From assembly GCA_019413245.1 (NCBI GenBank), contig DXNX01000058.1, positions 1 through 14,210 of the forward strand: DNA of 14,210 bases, given 5' to 3'. The position numbers and the translations under genes are program-made. Shown here one piece after another: positions 6,798-14,210 of the stretch; within the stretch, counting starts at the first letter, position 1, and each line of letters begins with the position of its first letter. The notes under the pieces are model-generated. The model was given only the letters and a program-made list of their open reading frames with translations. It searched no databases and was not told the DNA's origin. Source of the stretch: Oscillospiraceae bacterium. Lineage in GTDB: Bacteria; Bacillota; Clostridia; Oscillospirales; Ruminococcaceae.

Positions 6798-8192
6798 ATG
6801 AACCGCAGTGCCACGAAACGGCCTTTCGGCATGCGCGACAAGGTAGGGTACCTGTTCGGCGATTTCGGCAACGATTTTACCTTTATTTTTTCCACCATGA
6901 TGTTGATGAAATTCTACACCGACGTCATGGGGGTTTCCGCCGGTGTGGTGGGCCTGGTCATGACCGTGGCCCGCATTGTGGACGCTTTCACCGATGTGAC
7001 CATGGGCCGCATCTGTGACCGCTGCCGCACCACCCCGGCCGGCAAATTCAAGCCCTGGCTGCGCCGTATGTGCCTGCCGGTGGCGCTGGCGTCTTTCCTG
7101 ATCTACCAGAGCGGTATGGCCGGGGCGCCCATGGGCGTCAAGATCGCCTACCTCTTTGTAACGTACATCCTGTGGGGGTCGGTCTTCTACACCTCCATCA
7201 ACATCCCGTACGGCTCCATGGCGTCCGCCATTTCTGCGGAGCCGGACGACCGCCAGTCCCTGTCCACCTTCCGCACCATGGGCGGCACCCTGGCGGGTGT
7301 GGTCATTGGCGTGGTGCTGCCCCTGGTGGCCTATGAAAAGGTGGACGGCGTGGAGACCCTGGTCGGCCCCCGCGTGACCCTGGCCGCCGGCGTGGCCTCT
7401 GTGCTGGCCATCGTGTGCTATCTGCTGTGCTACCATCTGGTCACCGAGCGTGTGACCATCCCCGCTTCCAACGAAAAGCAGGATTCCGTCTGGCAGATGC
7501 TCAAGAGCGCGGTGCATAACCGGGCCCTCATCTCCATCATCGCCGCCTCCATCGTCATGCTGCTGGCCCAGCTGACCATCCAGAACATGAGCGGCTATGT
7601 CTACCCCGACTATTACAACAACGCCACCGCCCAGTCCGCCTCCAACCTGGCCATGATGGCCGCCATGCTGCTGGCCGCCGTGCTGGTCAAGCCCCTGGCC
7701 AAGCGCTTTGGCAAGTGCGAAGTCAGCGTGGTGTCCAGCCTGTTCGCCGTGGTCATCAACCTCATCCTCTTCTTCGTCCGCCCCGAAAACGTCTGGGTGT
7801 ATGTGGGCTTCCAGTTCCTGTGCTGGCTGGGCCTGGGCATGTTCTCCATGGTGTCCTGGGCGCTCATCACCGACGTCATCGATTATTCCGAACTGAAGAA
7901 CGGCAAGCGGGAGGACGGCACCGTCTACGCGCTGTATTCCTTCGCCCGCAAGCTGGGCCAGGCGGTCTCCGCCGGTCTGACCGGCCTGCTGCTGGAACTG
8001 GTGGGCTACTCCGCCGCCACCCGCACCGACGCCGCGGTCCAGGCCGGGGTGTTCAACATCTCGGTGCTGGTGCCCGCCCTGGGCTTTGCCCTGCTGGCCA
8101 TCATCCTGTGGTTCTGGTACCCCCTGCACAAGAAGCAGGTGGATGAAAACGTGCAGGCCCTGAAAGCCAAGCACGCCAAAGAAGCAAACTGA
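6798..8192 (+). CDS. GPH-family sugar:cation symporter
   Basis: This 464-residue inner-membrane transporter belongs to the glycoside-pentoside-hexuronide family (relatives: MelB, XynP, UidB), which import glycosides together with H+ or Na+. The N-terminus shows the family pattern GYLFGDFGNDFTF, then FYTDVMGVSAG, then VARIVDAFTDVTMGRICDR and GKFKPW. D62 and D66 are spaced like the cation-binding D55 and D59 of MelB helix II. Roughly twelve hydrophobic segments run through the protein, and the late motif ALITDVIDYSELKNGKREDG is also typical. The start is ATG 6798 with AGGAG (6783-6787) 10 nt upstream; the open frame extends to a TTG at 6777 that lacks such a site. The GH2 gene follows after 19 nt, so import and hydrolysis are coupled. 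Likely cargo is a galactoside or related disaccharide. Confidence 0.94.
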   Translation: MNRSATKRPFGMRDKVGYLFGDFGNDFTFIFSTMMLMKFYTDVMGVSAGVVGLVMTVARIVDAFTDVTMGRICDRCRTTPAGKFKPWLRRMCLPVALASFLIYQSGMAGAPMGVKIAYLFVTYILWGSVFYTSINIPYGSMASAISAEPDDRQSLSTFRTMGGTLAGVVIGVVLPLVAYEKVDGVETLVGPRVTLAAGVASVLAIVCYLLCYHLVTERVTIPASNEKQDSVWQMLKSAVHNRALISIIAASIVMLLAQLTIQNMSGYVYPDYYNNATAQSASNLAMMAAMLLAAVLVKPLAKRFGKCEVSVVSSLFAVVINLILFFVRPENVWVYVGFQFLCWLGLGMFSMVSWALITDVIDYSELKNGKREDGTVYALYSFARKLGQAVSAGLTGLLLELVGYSAATRTDAAVQAGVFNISVLVPALGFALLAIILWFWYPLHKKQVDENVQALKAKHAKEAN

Positions 8193-8211
8193 ACAAGGAG
8201 GTCATTCCCTG

Positions 8212-10416
8212 ATGAGAAACATCGTCAACATCAACCGCAAGTGGGCGTTCCGCAAAAACGGCGCCCTGCCCGAAACCTTCCCCACCGAGTGGGACATCGT
8301 CAACCTGCCCCATTCCTGGAACAACATCGACGGCCAGGACGGCGGCAATGATTACTGGCGCGGCACCGGCCTGTATGTGCGCACCCTGAACAAGGCCGAC
8401 CTGCCCGAATCCGGCGCCTATTTCCTGGAGATCAACGGCGCCAACTCCTCGGCGGATGTGTACCTCAACGGGGAAAAGCTGGCCCACCATGACGGCGGCT
8501 ATTCCACCTGGCGGGTGGACCTGACCGCTGTCCTGAAAGACGAAAACCTGCTGGCCATTGCGGTGGACAATGCCCCCAACGACCATGTGTATCCCCAGAA
8601 CGCCGACTTCACCTTCTACGGCGGCCTGTACCGGGATGTGAACATCGTCTGCGTGCCCGAGACCCACTTTGACCTGTCCTACTACGGCGGCAACGGTCTG
8701 TGCGTCACCCCCGACGTCAGCGGCCGCGTGGTGGTGGAGACCTGGCTCACCGGCGATGCCGCCGGCGCCACCGTGCGCACCACCATCCGCAATGCCGAGG
8801 GCGACATCGTGGCCCAGGCTTCCACCGACCCGGGCAAGGTGGAACTGCAGGTCACCAACGTGCACCTGTGGAACGGCCGCAAGGACCCCTACCTGTACAC
8901 CGTGGAGGCGGAACTGCTCAAGGACGGCGCCGTGGTGGATGCCGTCAGCCGCCGTTTCGGCTTCCGCAGCTACAAGATCGACCCGGACAAGGGCTTCATC
9001 CTCAACGGCAAATCCTATCCGCTGCACGGTGTTTCCCGCCACCAGGACGGCTGGCAGAAGGGCAACGCCATCAGCAAGGAAGACCACATCCGGGATATGG
9101 ACCTGATCTGTGAGGTGGGCGCCAACACCATCCGCCTGGCCCACTACCAGCACGACCAGTTCTTCTATGACCTGTGCGATGAGCGCGGCATGGTGGTCTG
9201 GGCCGAGATCCCCTACATCTCCCAGCACATGCCCGCCGGCCGGGAAAACACCCTGAGCCAGATGAAGGAACTCATCGTGCAGAACCGCCACCACGCCTCC
9301 ATTGTGGTGTGGGGCCTGAGCAACGAGATCACCATGAAGGGCGATACCGACCCCGACCTGCTGGAAAACCACCGCCTGCTCAACGGCCTGTGCCATACCA
9401 TGGACCCCAGCCGTCCCACCGTTATGGCGGTCATCAGCATGTGCCCCACCAACAGCCCCTACCTGAACATCCCGGACGCCGTTTCTTACAACCATTACTT
9501 CGGCTGGTACGGCGGCAACACCGATATGAACGGCCCCTGGTTCGACGATTTCCATGCCCAGCATCCCACCCTGCCCATCGGCTGCAGTGAGTACGGCTGC
9601 GAGGCCCTGAACTGGCATTCCGACACCCCCAAGCAGGGCGATTACACCGAGGAATACCAGGCCCACTACCATGAGGAGCTCATCAAGCAGCTGTTCACCC
9701 GTCCCTACATCTGGGCTACCCATGTGTGGAACATGTTCGACTTCGGCGCCGACGCCCGCAACGAGGGCGGCGAGAACGGCCAGAATCACAAGGGCCTGGT
9801 CACCATCGACCGCAAATACAAGAAGGACGCCTTCTACGCCTACAAGGCCTGGCTGTCCGATGAACCCTTCGTCCATCTGTGCGGCAAGCGGTTCGTCAAC
9901 CACACCGGCGACACGGTGAAGATCACCGTCTACTCCAACCAGCCGCAGGTGGAACTGTTCGCCAACGGGGTATCTCTGGGCGTGCAGACCGCCGAGGACC
10001 ACTTCTTCCGCTTCACCGTGCCCAACAAGGGGACCACCGAACTGGTGGCCGTGGCCGGCGACCTGCGGGACAGCGGCACCATCTGCCATGTGGATGAACC
10101 CGACGACCGCTATCGCCTGAAGGAACAGGGCGCCATCCTGAACTGGTTCGACATCACCGAGAAGGAAGGTTTCTTCTCCCTGAACGACCAGATCAGCGAC
10201 ATCATGACCGCCGCGGACGGCAAAAAGGTCATTGAGGACCTGCTGGACCGCGTGGGCATGGGCGGCAAGACCAACAGCGATGGCTTCGCCAAGATGATCG
10301 GCGGCTTCACCGTGCTGCGCCTGAGCGGCCTGGTGGGCACCATGGGCGAAAACAAGCTGACCAAGGAAGAATTGCTGGATTACAATGCCCGCCTGAACCA
10401 GGTGGCCAGACCGTAA
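8212..10416 (+). CDS. Glycoside hydrolase family 2, beta-galactosidase-like
   Basis: This 734-residue retaining glycosidase is in an operon with the symporter. Domains run as follows: sugar-binding jelly roll (about 1-165, with RGTGLYVRTL and FYGGLYRDV), immunoglobulin-like sandwich (about 170-262), TIM barrel from LNGKSYPLHGVSRHQD (264 onward), a second Ig-like domain (about 562-635) and a C-terminal helical tail (about 640-734). The acid/base is E372 in VVWGLSNEI and the nucleophile E460 in GCSEYG. VWNMFDFGADARNEGG lies after the nucleophile. NHK (N525-K527) resembles the NxK motif of beta-glucuronidases, but similar motifs occur in GH2 galactosidases, so specificity is open; beta-galactosidase is favoured. 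No signal peptide is seen, so it is cytoplasmic. AAGGAGG (8195-8201) lies 10 nt before ATG. A terminator follows the gene. Confidence 0.93.
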   Translation: MRNIVNINRKWAFRKNGALPETFPTEWDIVNLPHSWNNIDGQDGGNDYWRGTGLYVRTLNKADLPESGAYFLEINGANSSADVYLNGEKLAHHDGGYSTWRVDLTAVLKDENLLAIAVDNAPNDHVYPQNADFTFYGGLYRDVNIVCVPETHFDLSYYGGNGLCVTPDVSGRVVVETWLTGDAAGATVRTTIRNAEGDIVAQASTDPGKVELQVTNVHLWNGRKDPYLYTVEAELLKDGAVVDAVSRRFGFRSYKIDPDKGFILNGKSYPLHGVSRHQDGWQKGNAISKEDHIRDMDLICEVGANTIRLAHYQHDQFFYDLCDERGMVVWAEIPYISQHMPAGRENTLSQMKELIVQNRHHASIVVWGLSNEITMKGDTDPDLLENHRLLNGLCHTMDPSRPTVMAVISMCPTNSPYLNIPDAVSYNHYFGWYGGNTDMNGPWFDDFHAQHPTLPIGCSEYGCEALNWHSDTPKQGDYTEEYQAHYHEELIKQLFTRPYIWATHVWNMFDFGADARNEGGENGQNHKGLVTIDRKYKKDAFYAYKAWLSDEPFVHLCGKRFVNHTGDTVKITVYSNQPQVELFANGVSLGVQTAEDHFFRFTVPNKGTTELVAVAGDLRDSGTICHVDEPDDRYRLKEQGAILNWFDITEKEGFFSLNDQISDIMTAADGKKVIEDLLDRVGMGGKTNSDGFAKMIGGFTVLRLSGLVGTMGENKLTKEELLDYNARLNQVARP

Positions 10417-10430
10417 CCGGCCGGACCGGA

Positions 10431-10464
10431 AAAGGGCGCTCCCGCCGCAGGGGGCGCCCTTTTT
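10431..10464 (+). terminator. Intrinsic terminator after the GH2 gene
   Basis: AAAGGGCGCTCCC (10431-10443) pairs with GGGGGCGCCCTTT (10450-10462), allowing one wobble, around a short loop and runs into TTTTT (10460-10464). It starts 14 nt after the stop codon and closes the symporter-GH2 operon. Confidence 0.85.
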
Positions 10465-10473
10465 CCATGCCTG

Positions 10474-10488
10474 TGTCCGGGGTGGACA
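10474..10488. repeat. Inverted repeat TGTCC-N5-GGACA overlapping a -35 box
   Basis: TGTCC (10474-10478) mirrors GGACA (10484-10488), and the right arm forms most of the -35 hexamer TGGACA. A protein bound here would block RNA polymerase. It is short and may be chance in GC-rich DNA. Confidence 0.25.
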
Positions 10489-10510
10489 ACCCGCCCGAAA
10501 ACGGTATAAT
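10483..10510 (+). promoter_or_regulatory. Sigma-A-type promoter of the GTPase-NYN operon
   Basis: TGGACA (10483-10488, 5 of 6 consensus bases), a 16-nt spacer and a perfect TATAAT (10505-10510) give a predicted start near 10517 and a leader of about 36 nt. Confidence 0.7.
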
Positions 10511-10552
10511 AATACTGAGATATTGTGGAATTTTAAAACTGTGGGGGACTGT

Positions 10553-13213
10553 ATGAAACGTCTGGTCATCGGGGTGCTGGCCCATGTGGACAGCGGCAAG
10601 ACCACCCTGTCCGAAGCGCTGCTCTTCCGGGCGGGGGTGCTGCGCAAACTGGGGCGGGTGGACCATCGGGACGCCTTTCTGGACACCGACGCATTGGAGC
10701 GGGCCCGGGGCATCACCATCTTTGCCAAGCAGGCGGCTTTTGTGCTGCCCGCCGATGAACACGGCCCCGAAACTTCGGTGACTTTGCTGGATACCCCCGG
10801 CCATGTGGACTTTTCCGCCGAGGCGGAACGCACCTTGCAGGTGCTGGACTATGCGGTGCTGGTCATCTCCGGCACCGACGGCGTCCAGGCCCACACCCTG
10901 ACTTTGTGGCGGCTGCTGGCCCGGTACCATGTACCCACCCTGATTTTCATCAATAAAATGGACCTGCCCGGGGCGGACCGGGCAGTGCGCCTGCGGGAAC
11001 TGCGGGGCCGCTTCGGGGACGGCTGCGTGGATTTCGGCCCCGATGTGGCCAAGGACACCTTCCACGAGGCCCTGGCCATGGCCAGCGAGCCCCTGATGGA
11101 GGAAATTCTCGCCGGGGGCACCCCCGAGCACGCCGACATCGTCACCGCCATCGCCCGGCGGCAGGTGTTCCCCTGCTTTTTCGGGGCGGCGCTGCGGCTG
11201 GAGGGCATCGACCCGCTGCTGGACGCCCTGCGCACCCTCACCCGCCAGCGGGATGCCATGGAAGAATTCGGCGCCCGGGTGTTCAAAATCTCCGCCGACG
11301 AACAGGGCGCCCGCCTGACCTGGCTGAAAGTCACCGGCGGGGTACTGAAGGTCAAGGATATGCTGGAAAGCCGCCCGGATGCAGCAAAGCCTTTCTGTGA
11401 AAAGGCCGACCAGCTGCGGGTGTATTCCGGCACCAAGTACCGCCTGGTGAGCCAGGCGGAGCCGGGGGATGTGGTGGCCGTCACCGGCCTGACCGTGACT
11501 TACCCCGGCCAGGGCCTGGGCGCCCAGCCCGACGCCGAACTGCCGGTGCTGGAACCGGTGCTGAATTACAAGCTGGAACTGCCCGATGGCACCGACCCCC
11601 ACACCGCTCTCAAGGCCCTGCGCACCCTGGAGGACGAGGACCCCATGCTGCGGGTGGTGTGGAACGACGCCCTGGGCGAAATTCATCTGCAGCTCATGGG
11701 CGAAGTGCAGCTGGAAGTGCTGCAAAGCCTGCTGAAAAGCCGGTTCGGGCTGGAAGTATCCTTCGGGGAAGGGGGCATCCTGTACAAGGAGACGATCACC
11801 GCCCCGGTGGAGGGCGTGGGCCATTACGAGCCCCTGCGCCATTACGCCGAGGTGCACCTGCTGCTGGAACCGGGGCCCCGGGGCAGCGGCCTGCAGTTTG
11901 CCGCCGCCTGCCGCCCGGACACCCTGGACGGCAACTGGCAGCGGCTGGTGCTCACCCATCTGGCCGAGCGCACCCACCCCGGCGTGCTCACCGGGTCGCC
12001 CCTCACCGACGTGAAGATCACCCTCACCGCCGGCAAGGCCCACCTGAAACACACCGAGGGCGGGGACTTCCGCCAGGCCACCTACCGCGCGGTGCGCCAG
12101 GGTCTGCGCACCGCCGAAAAGGCCGGGCGGGTGCAGCTGCTGGAACCCTGGTACGCGGTGCGGCTGGAACTGCCCGCCGACTGCCTGGGCCGGGCCATGA
12201 CCGACCTGCAGCGGCTGGGCGGGGAGATGGACGCCCCCCGGCAGGAGGACGACGGGACCGCCGTGCTCTGCGGCAAGGCCCCGGTGGCGGCCCTGCGGGG
12301 CTACGCCCGGGAGGTGGCCGCCTATACACGCGGAGCCGGGCGTCTCATCTGTACCCCCCAGGGCTACGCCCCCTGCCACGACCCGGAGGAGGTCATCGCC
12401 GCCATCGGGTATGATGCCGACGCCGACACCGATAACCCGGCGGATTCGGTCTTTTGCAGCCACGGGGCCGGGGTGCTGGTCAAGTGGGACGAAGTCCCCG
12501 CCCGGGCCCATGTGTCCAGCGGCCTGGGCCGCAATGCCCCCGACGCCGATACCGGCGAAGAGGAGGAGGCCGAATCCGGCGCCCGCCGCCGGGCGGACGC
12601 CTACCGGGGGACCCTGGCCCAGGATAAGGAACTGCTGGCCATCTTTGAGCGCACCTACGGCCCGGTGCGCCGCCGTGCCGAAAACAACCCGAACGCCCGG
12701 CGCAGCGCCGACCTGGACGCCCGCCGCGCCATGGGCAGCGCCCGCACCCCGGCCGCGGCCCAGCCGGCCGGGCCGGAATATCTGCTGGTGGACGGCTACA
12801 ACGTGATCTTCGCCTGGCCGGAACTGCGGCGCCTGGCTGAAGGGGACCTGGACGCCGCCCGCCGCCGTTTGCAGGACATCCTGTGCAACTATGCGGGCTA
12901 TCGCCGGGGCAACGTGATCCTGGTGTTTGACGCCTACCGGGTGCGGGGCGGCGCGGGCAGCGTGGAAAAGTGCCACAACATCCATGTGGTCTACACCCGG
13001 GAAGCCGAGACCGCCGATATGTACATTGAAAAGACCACCCACGAGCTGGGCCGCAAGCACCGGGTGCGGGTGGTCAGCTCCGACGGAACCGAACAGATCA
13101 TCATTCTGGGCAACGGGGGCCTGCGGGTGTCCGCCGCCGCTTTTGAGAAGGAAGTGGCCGCCGTGGAGGCGGAGATCCGGGAATATGTGGCGGGGCAGGA
13201 CCCCGCCCGATAA
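10553..13213 (+). CDS. EF-G/Tet-type ribosomal GTPase fused to a YacP/Rae1-like NYN ribonuclease domain
   Basis: This 886-residue protein has two parts. Residues 1-650 form a translational GTPase of the EF-G/TetM kind: G1 AHVDSGKTT (10-18), switch I RGITI with T55, G3 DTPGH (80-84), G4 NKMD (134-137), then a domain-IV-like segment LTDVKITL and GGDFRQATYRAVRQGL. After an acidic then basic linker (about 660-740), residues 742-882 match the NYN/YacP fold: LLVDGYN (D747), LVFDAYR (D793), ETADMYIEK (E819, D822) and VVSSDGTEQ (D844), the expected metal-binding acids. TetM-like proteins end near 640 residues. ATG 10553 is chosen because the G1 motif follows at normal distance; the ribosome binding site (GGGGGA) is weak and an in-frame GTG at 10541 is possible. 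The function is inferred: binding at the ribosomal A site and mRNA cleavage. An automatic tetracycline-resistance label would be doubtful. Confidence 0.9.
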   Translation: MKRLVIGVLAHVDSGKTTLSEALLFRAGVLRKLGRVDHRDAFLDTDALERARGITIFAKQAAFVLPADEHGPETSVTLLDTPGHVDFSAEAERTLQVLDYAVLVISGTDGVQAHTLTLWRLLARYHVPTLIFINKMDLPGADRAVRLRELRGRFGDGCVDFGPDVAKDTFHEALAMASEPLMEEILAGGTPEHADIVTAIARRQVFPCFFGAALRLEGIDPLLDALRTLTRQRDAMEEFGARVFKISADEQGARLTWLKVTGGVLKVKDMLESRPDAAKPFCEKADQLRVYSGTKYRLVSQAEPGDVVAVTGLTVTYPGQGLGAQPDAELPVLEPVLNYKLELPDGTDPHTALKALRTLEDEDPMLRVVWNDALGEIHLQLMGEVQLEVLQSLLKSRFGLEVSFGEGGILYKETITAPVEGVGHYEPLRHYAEVHLLLEPGPRGSGLQFAAACRPDTLDGNWQRLVLTHLAERTHPGVLTGSPLTDVKITLTAGKAHLKHTEGGDFRQATYRAVRQGLRTAEKAGRVQLLEPWYAVRLELPADCLGRAMTDLQRLGGEMDAPRQEDDGTAVLCGKAPVAALRGYAREVAAYTRGAGRLICTPQGYAPCHDPEEVIAAIGYDADADTDNPADSVFCSHGAGVLVKWDEVPARAHVSSGLGRNAPDADTGEEEEAESGARRRADAYRGTLAQDKELLAIFERTYGPVRRRAENNPNARRSADLDARRAMGSARTPAAAQPAGPEYLLVDGYNVIFAWPELRRLAEGDLDAARRRLQDILCNYAGYRRGNVILVFDAYRVRGGAGSVEKCHNIHVVYTREAETADMYIEKTTHELGRKHRVRVVSSDGTEQIIILGNGGLRVSAAAFEKEVAAVEAEIREYVAGQDPAR

Positions 13214-13233
13214 AAAAGAAAGGGGAGAACGCC

Positions 13234-14210
13234 ATGCCGGCCAAAACACACTGGGCGGGGCTGGACCTGGTCCGGCTGCTGCCCATCCTGGTGGTGGTGA
13301 CCTACCATTACGGGGTGGAGACCGCCACCGCGGGGCTGTATGCCTCCAAGGTGCTCACCTCCCCGGCCTACGGGGACCTGGTGCACCTGGCGGTGTTTCT
13401 GATGATTTTGCTCTCCGGCGCGGGGCTGGGGGCCAAGTATGCCGACCGCCCCTGCCGCCCGGCGGAATATATCCGCAGCCGGGCCGCCGCCATCTATCCG
13501 GTGTTCTGGCTCTGTTTTGTGCCGCTGTTCCTGTACAGTGATGTGTGGCACCGCAACAACGCCGCTGTGCCTCTGTGGAAGCTGATGTTCTCTCTGGTGG
13601 GGCTGGACGGGTATCTGCAGGCCTACACCCCCACATTCTATAAGGTGGGGGAGTGGTACCTGGGCTGTCAGGTGCTGCTCTACTGCCTGTTCCCCCTGAC
13701 GCTGTGGGCCACCCGCACCAAGCGCCGCCGTCTGGTGCTGGGGGTGCTGGCCGTCCTGGTCTGGGGTCTGGGTCCCTGGCTCTGTCCCGATAGGGTGGAC
13801 TGGTTTCACACCGTGTGGGGGGAATGGCCGGTGTTCGTGCTGGGCATGCTCTTCGGCCACCTGCTGGGCCGCCGCCGCGCCATGGAGGCCGCCGGGGTCT
13901 GCCTGGCCCTGGGGGTGCTGTGCGCCGCCGCGGGCCTGCCCGCTTATCACAGCCTGAGCCTGCTGGCCGGGGCGGTGTTCTGGGCGCTGTTCTGGCTGGG
14001 CCAGGCGGCCGCTCCCGCCGTGGCCAAGGTCCTGGCCCTGCTGGCCAAGGACTGCTATGGCGTGTTCCTCATCCACCATGTGTTCATCACCCTGGTGCTG
14101 CTGCGCTTTGTGCGGGCCCTGGGCGGGGGATTCCCCGTGTGGGCTGCGTTCTGGGTCGTCTGCGTGGCAGGCAGCTTCGTGCTGGCGGCCCTGGCCCGGC
14201 GCATCGCCGC
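13234..14210 (+). CDS. Acyltransferase-3 family membrane protein (partial, cut by window end)
   Basis: The frame runs open from ATG 13234 to the right edge, about 325 residues, so the C-terminus is missing. The N-terminus LDLVRLLPILVVVTYHYG fits the first helix of acyltransferase-3 (OafA/WecH-like) proteins, with H near its end. LLSGAGLGAKYADRP and YIRSRAAAIYPVFW match the family's SGF...RRL.R..P region, and GEWYLGCQVLLYCLFPL resembles its WYL...E..LY segment. Many further hydrophobic helices follow, and IHHVFITLVLL lies near the end. Such proteins transfer acetyl or other acyl groups to surface sugars at the membrane. GGAG (13224-13227) lies 6 nt before ATG, and the gap from the GTPase-NYN gene is 20 nt, so the two are probably co-transcribed. 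The substrate is unknown. Confidence 0.85.
   Translation, partial: MPAKTHWAGLDLVRLLPILVVVTYHYGVETATAGLYASKVLTSPAYGDLVHLAVFLMILLSGAGLGAKYADRPCRPAEYIRSRAAAIYPVFWLCFVPLFLYSDVWHRNNAAVPLWKLMFSLVGLDGYLQAYTPTFYKVGEWYLGCQVLLYCLFPLTLWATRTKRRRLVLGVLAVLVWGLGPWLCPDRVDWFHTVWGEWPVFVLGMLFGHLLGRRRAMEAAGVCLALGVLCAAAGLPAYHSLSLLAGAVFWALFWLGQAAAPAVAKVLALLAKDCYGVFLIHHVFITLVLLRFVRALGGGFPVWAAFWVVCVAGSFVLAALARRIA

Noticed and set aside
2974..10488. A shared GTCCGG operator before three operons (2974, 6750, 10475)
   Set aside because: CCGG-containing words are common in DNA this GC-rich, the copies differ in layout, and there is no common regulator to explain them.
10553..13213. Simple call as a tetracycline resistance gene
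   Set aside because: The TetM-like loop residues are not conserved and a ribonuclease domain is fused, so resistance is not supported by the sequence.
1..14210. CRISPR arrays, tRNA or rRNA genes, insertion sequences
   Set aside because: No regularly spaced repeats, no tRNA-like cloverleaf or rRNA sequence, and no transposase or terminal repeats were seen on either strand.

Overview
The window is a GC-rich stretch of bacterial chromosome, densely coded on both strands. Strong AGGAGG-type ribosome binding sites, sigma-A-like promoters, an Agr/LytTR-type two-component pair and cytoplasmic GH2/GH3 glycosidases paired with sugar transporters point to a GC-rich gut Firmicute. A member of the Oscillospiraceae (Faecalibacterium/Gemmiger/Subdoligranulum neighbourhood) is my best guess. 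That assignment rests on gene style only; no rRNA or marker gene is present.

Layout. (1) 1-2973: the tail of an MFS transporter followed 25 nt later by a GH3 beta-glycosidase with an inserted PA14 domain, closed by a strong terminator. (2) 2974-5135: a well-formed promoter, then an overlapping LytTR response regulator and a multi-pass GHKL histidine kinase of the AgrC/ComD type, with no peptide precursor or processing gene beside them. (3) 5136-5363: a 228-nt gap with a possible promoter, three consecutive GC-rich hairpins and an intrinsic terminator, which may encode a small structured RNA. (4) 5364-10464: an AraC-family regulator on the minus strand, divergent across an AT-rich 204-nt control region from a GPH-family sugar:cation symporter and a GH2 beta-galactosidase-like enzyme, closed by a terminator. 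This is a compact sugar-utilisation locus with its probable own activator. (5) 10465-14210: a good promoter, then a fused gene (an EF-G/Tet-type ribosomal GTPase with a C-terminal YacP/Rae1-type NYN ribonuclease domain), followed 20 nt later by an acyltransferase-3 family membrane protein cut by the window edge.

Working together: the two transporter-glycosidase pairs would import short glycosides and hydrolyse them in the cytoplasm; neither enzyme shows a signal peptide. The most striking item is the GTPase-ribonuclease fusion. It joins a factor type that enters the ribosomal A site to a nuclease type whose Bacillus relative (Rae1) cuts mRNA in the A site. This suggests a translation-coupled mRNA cleavage or ribosome-rescue factor rather than a tetracycline-resistance protein.
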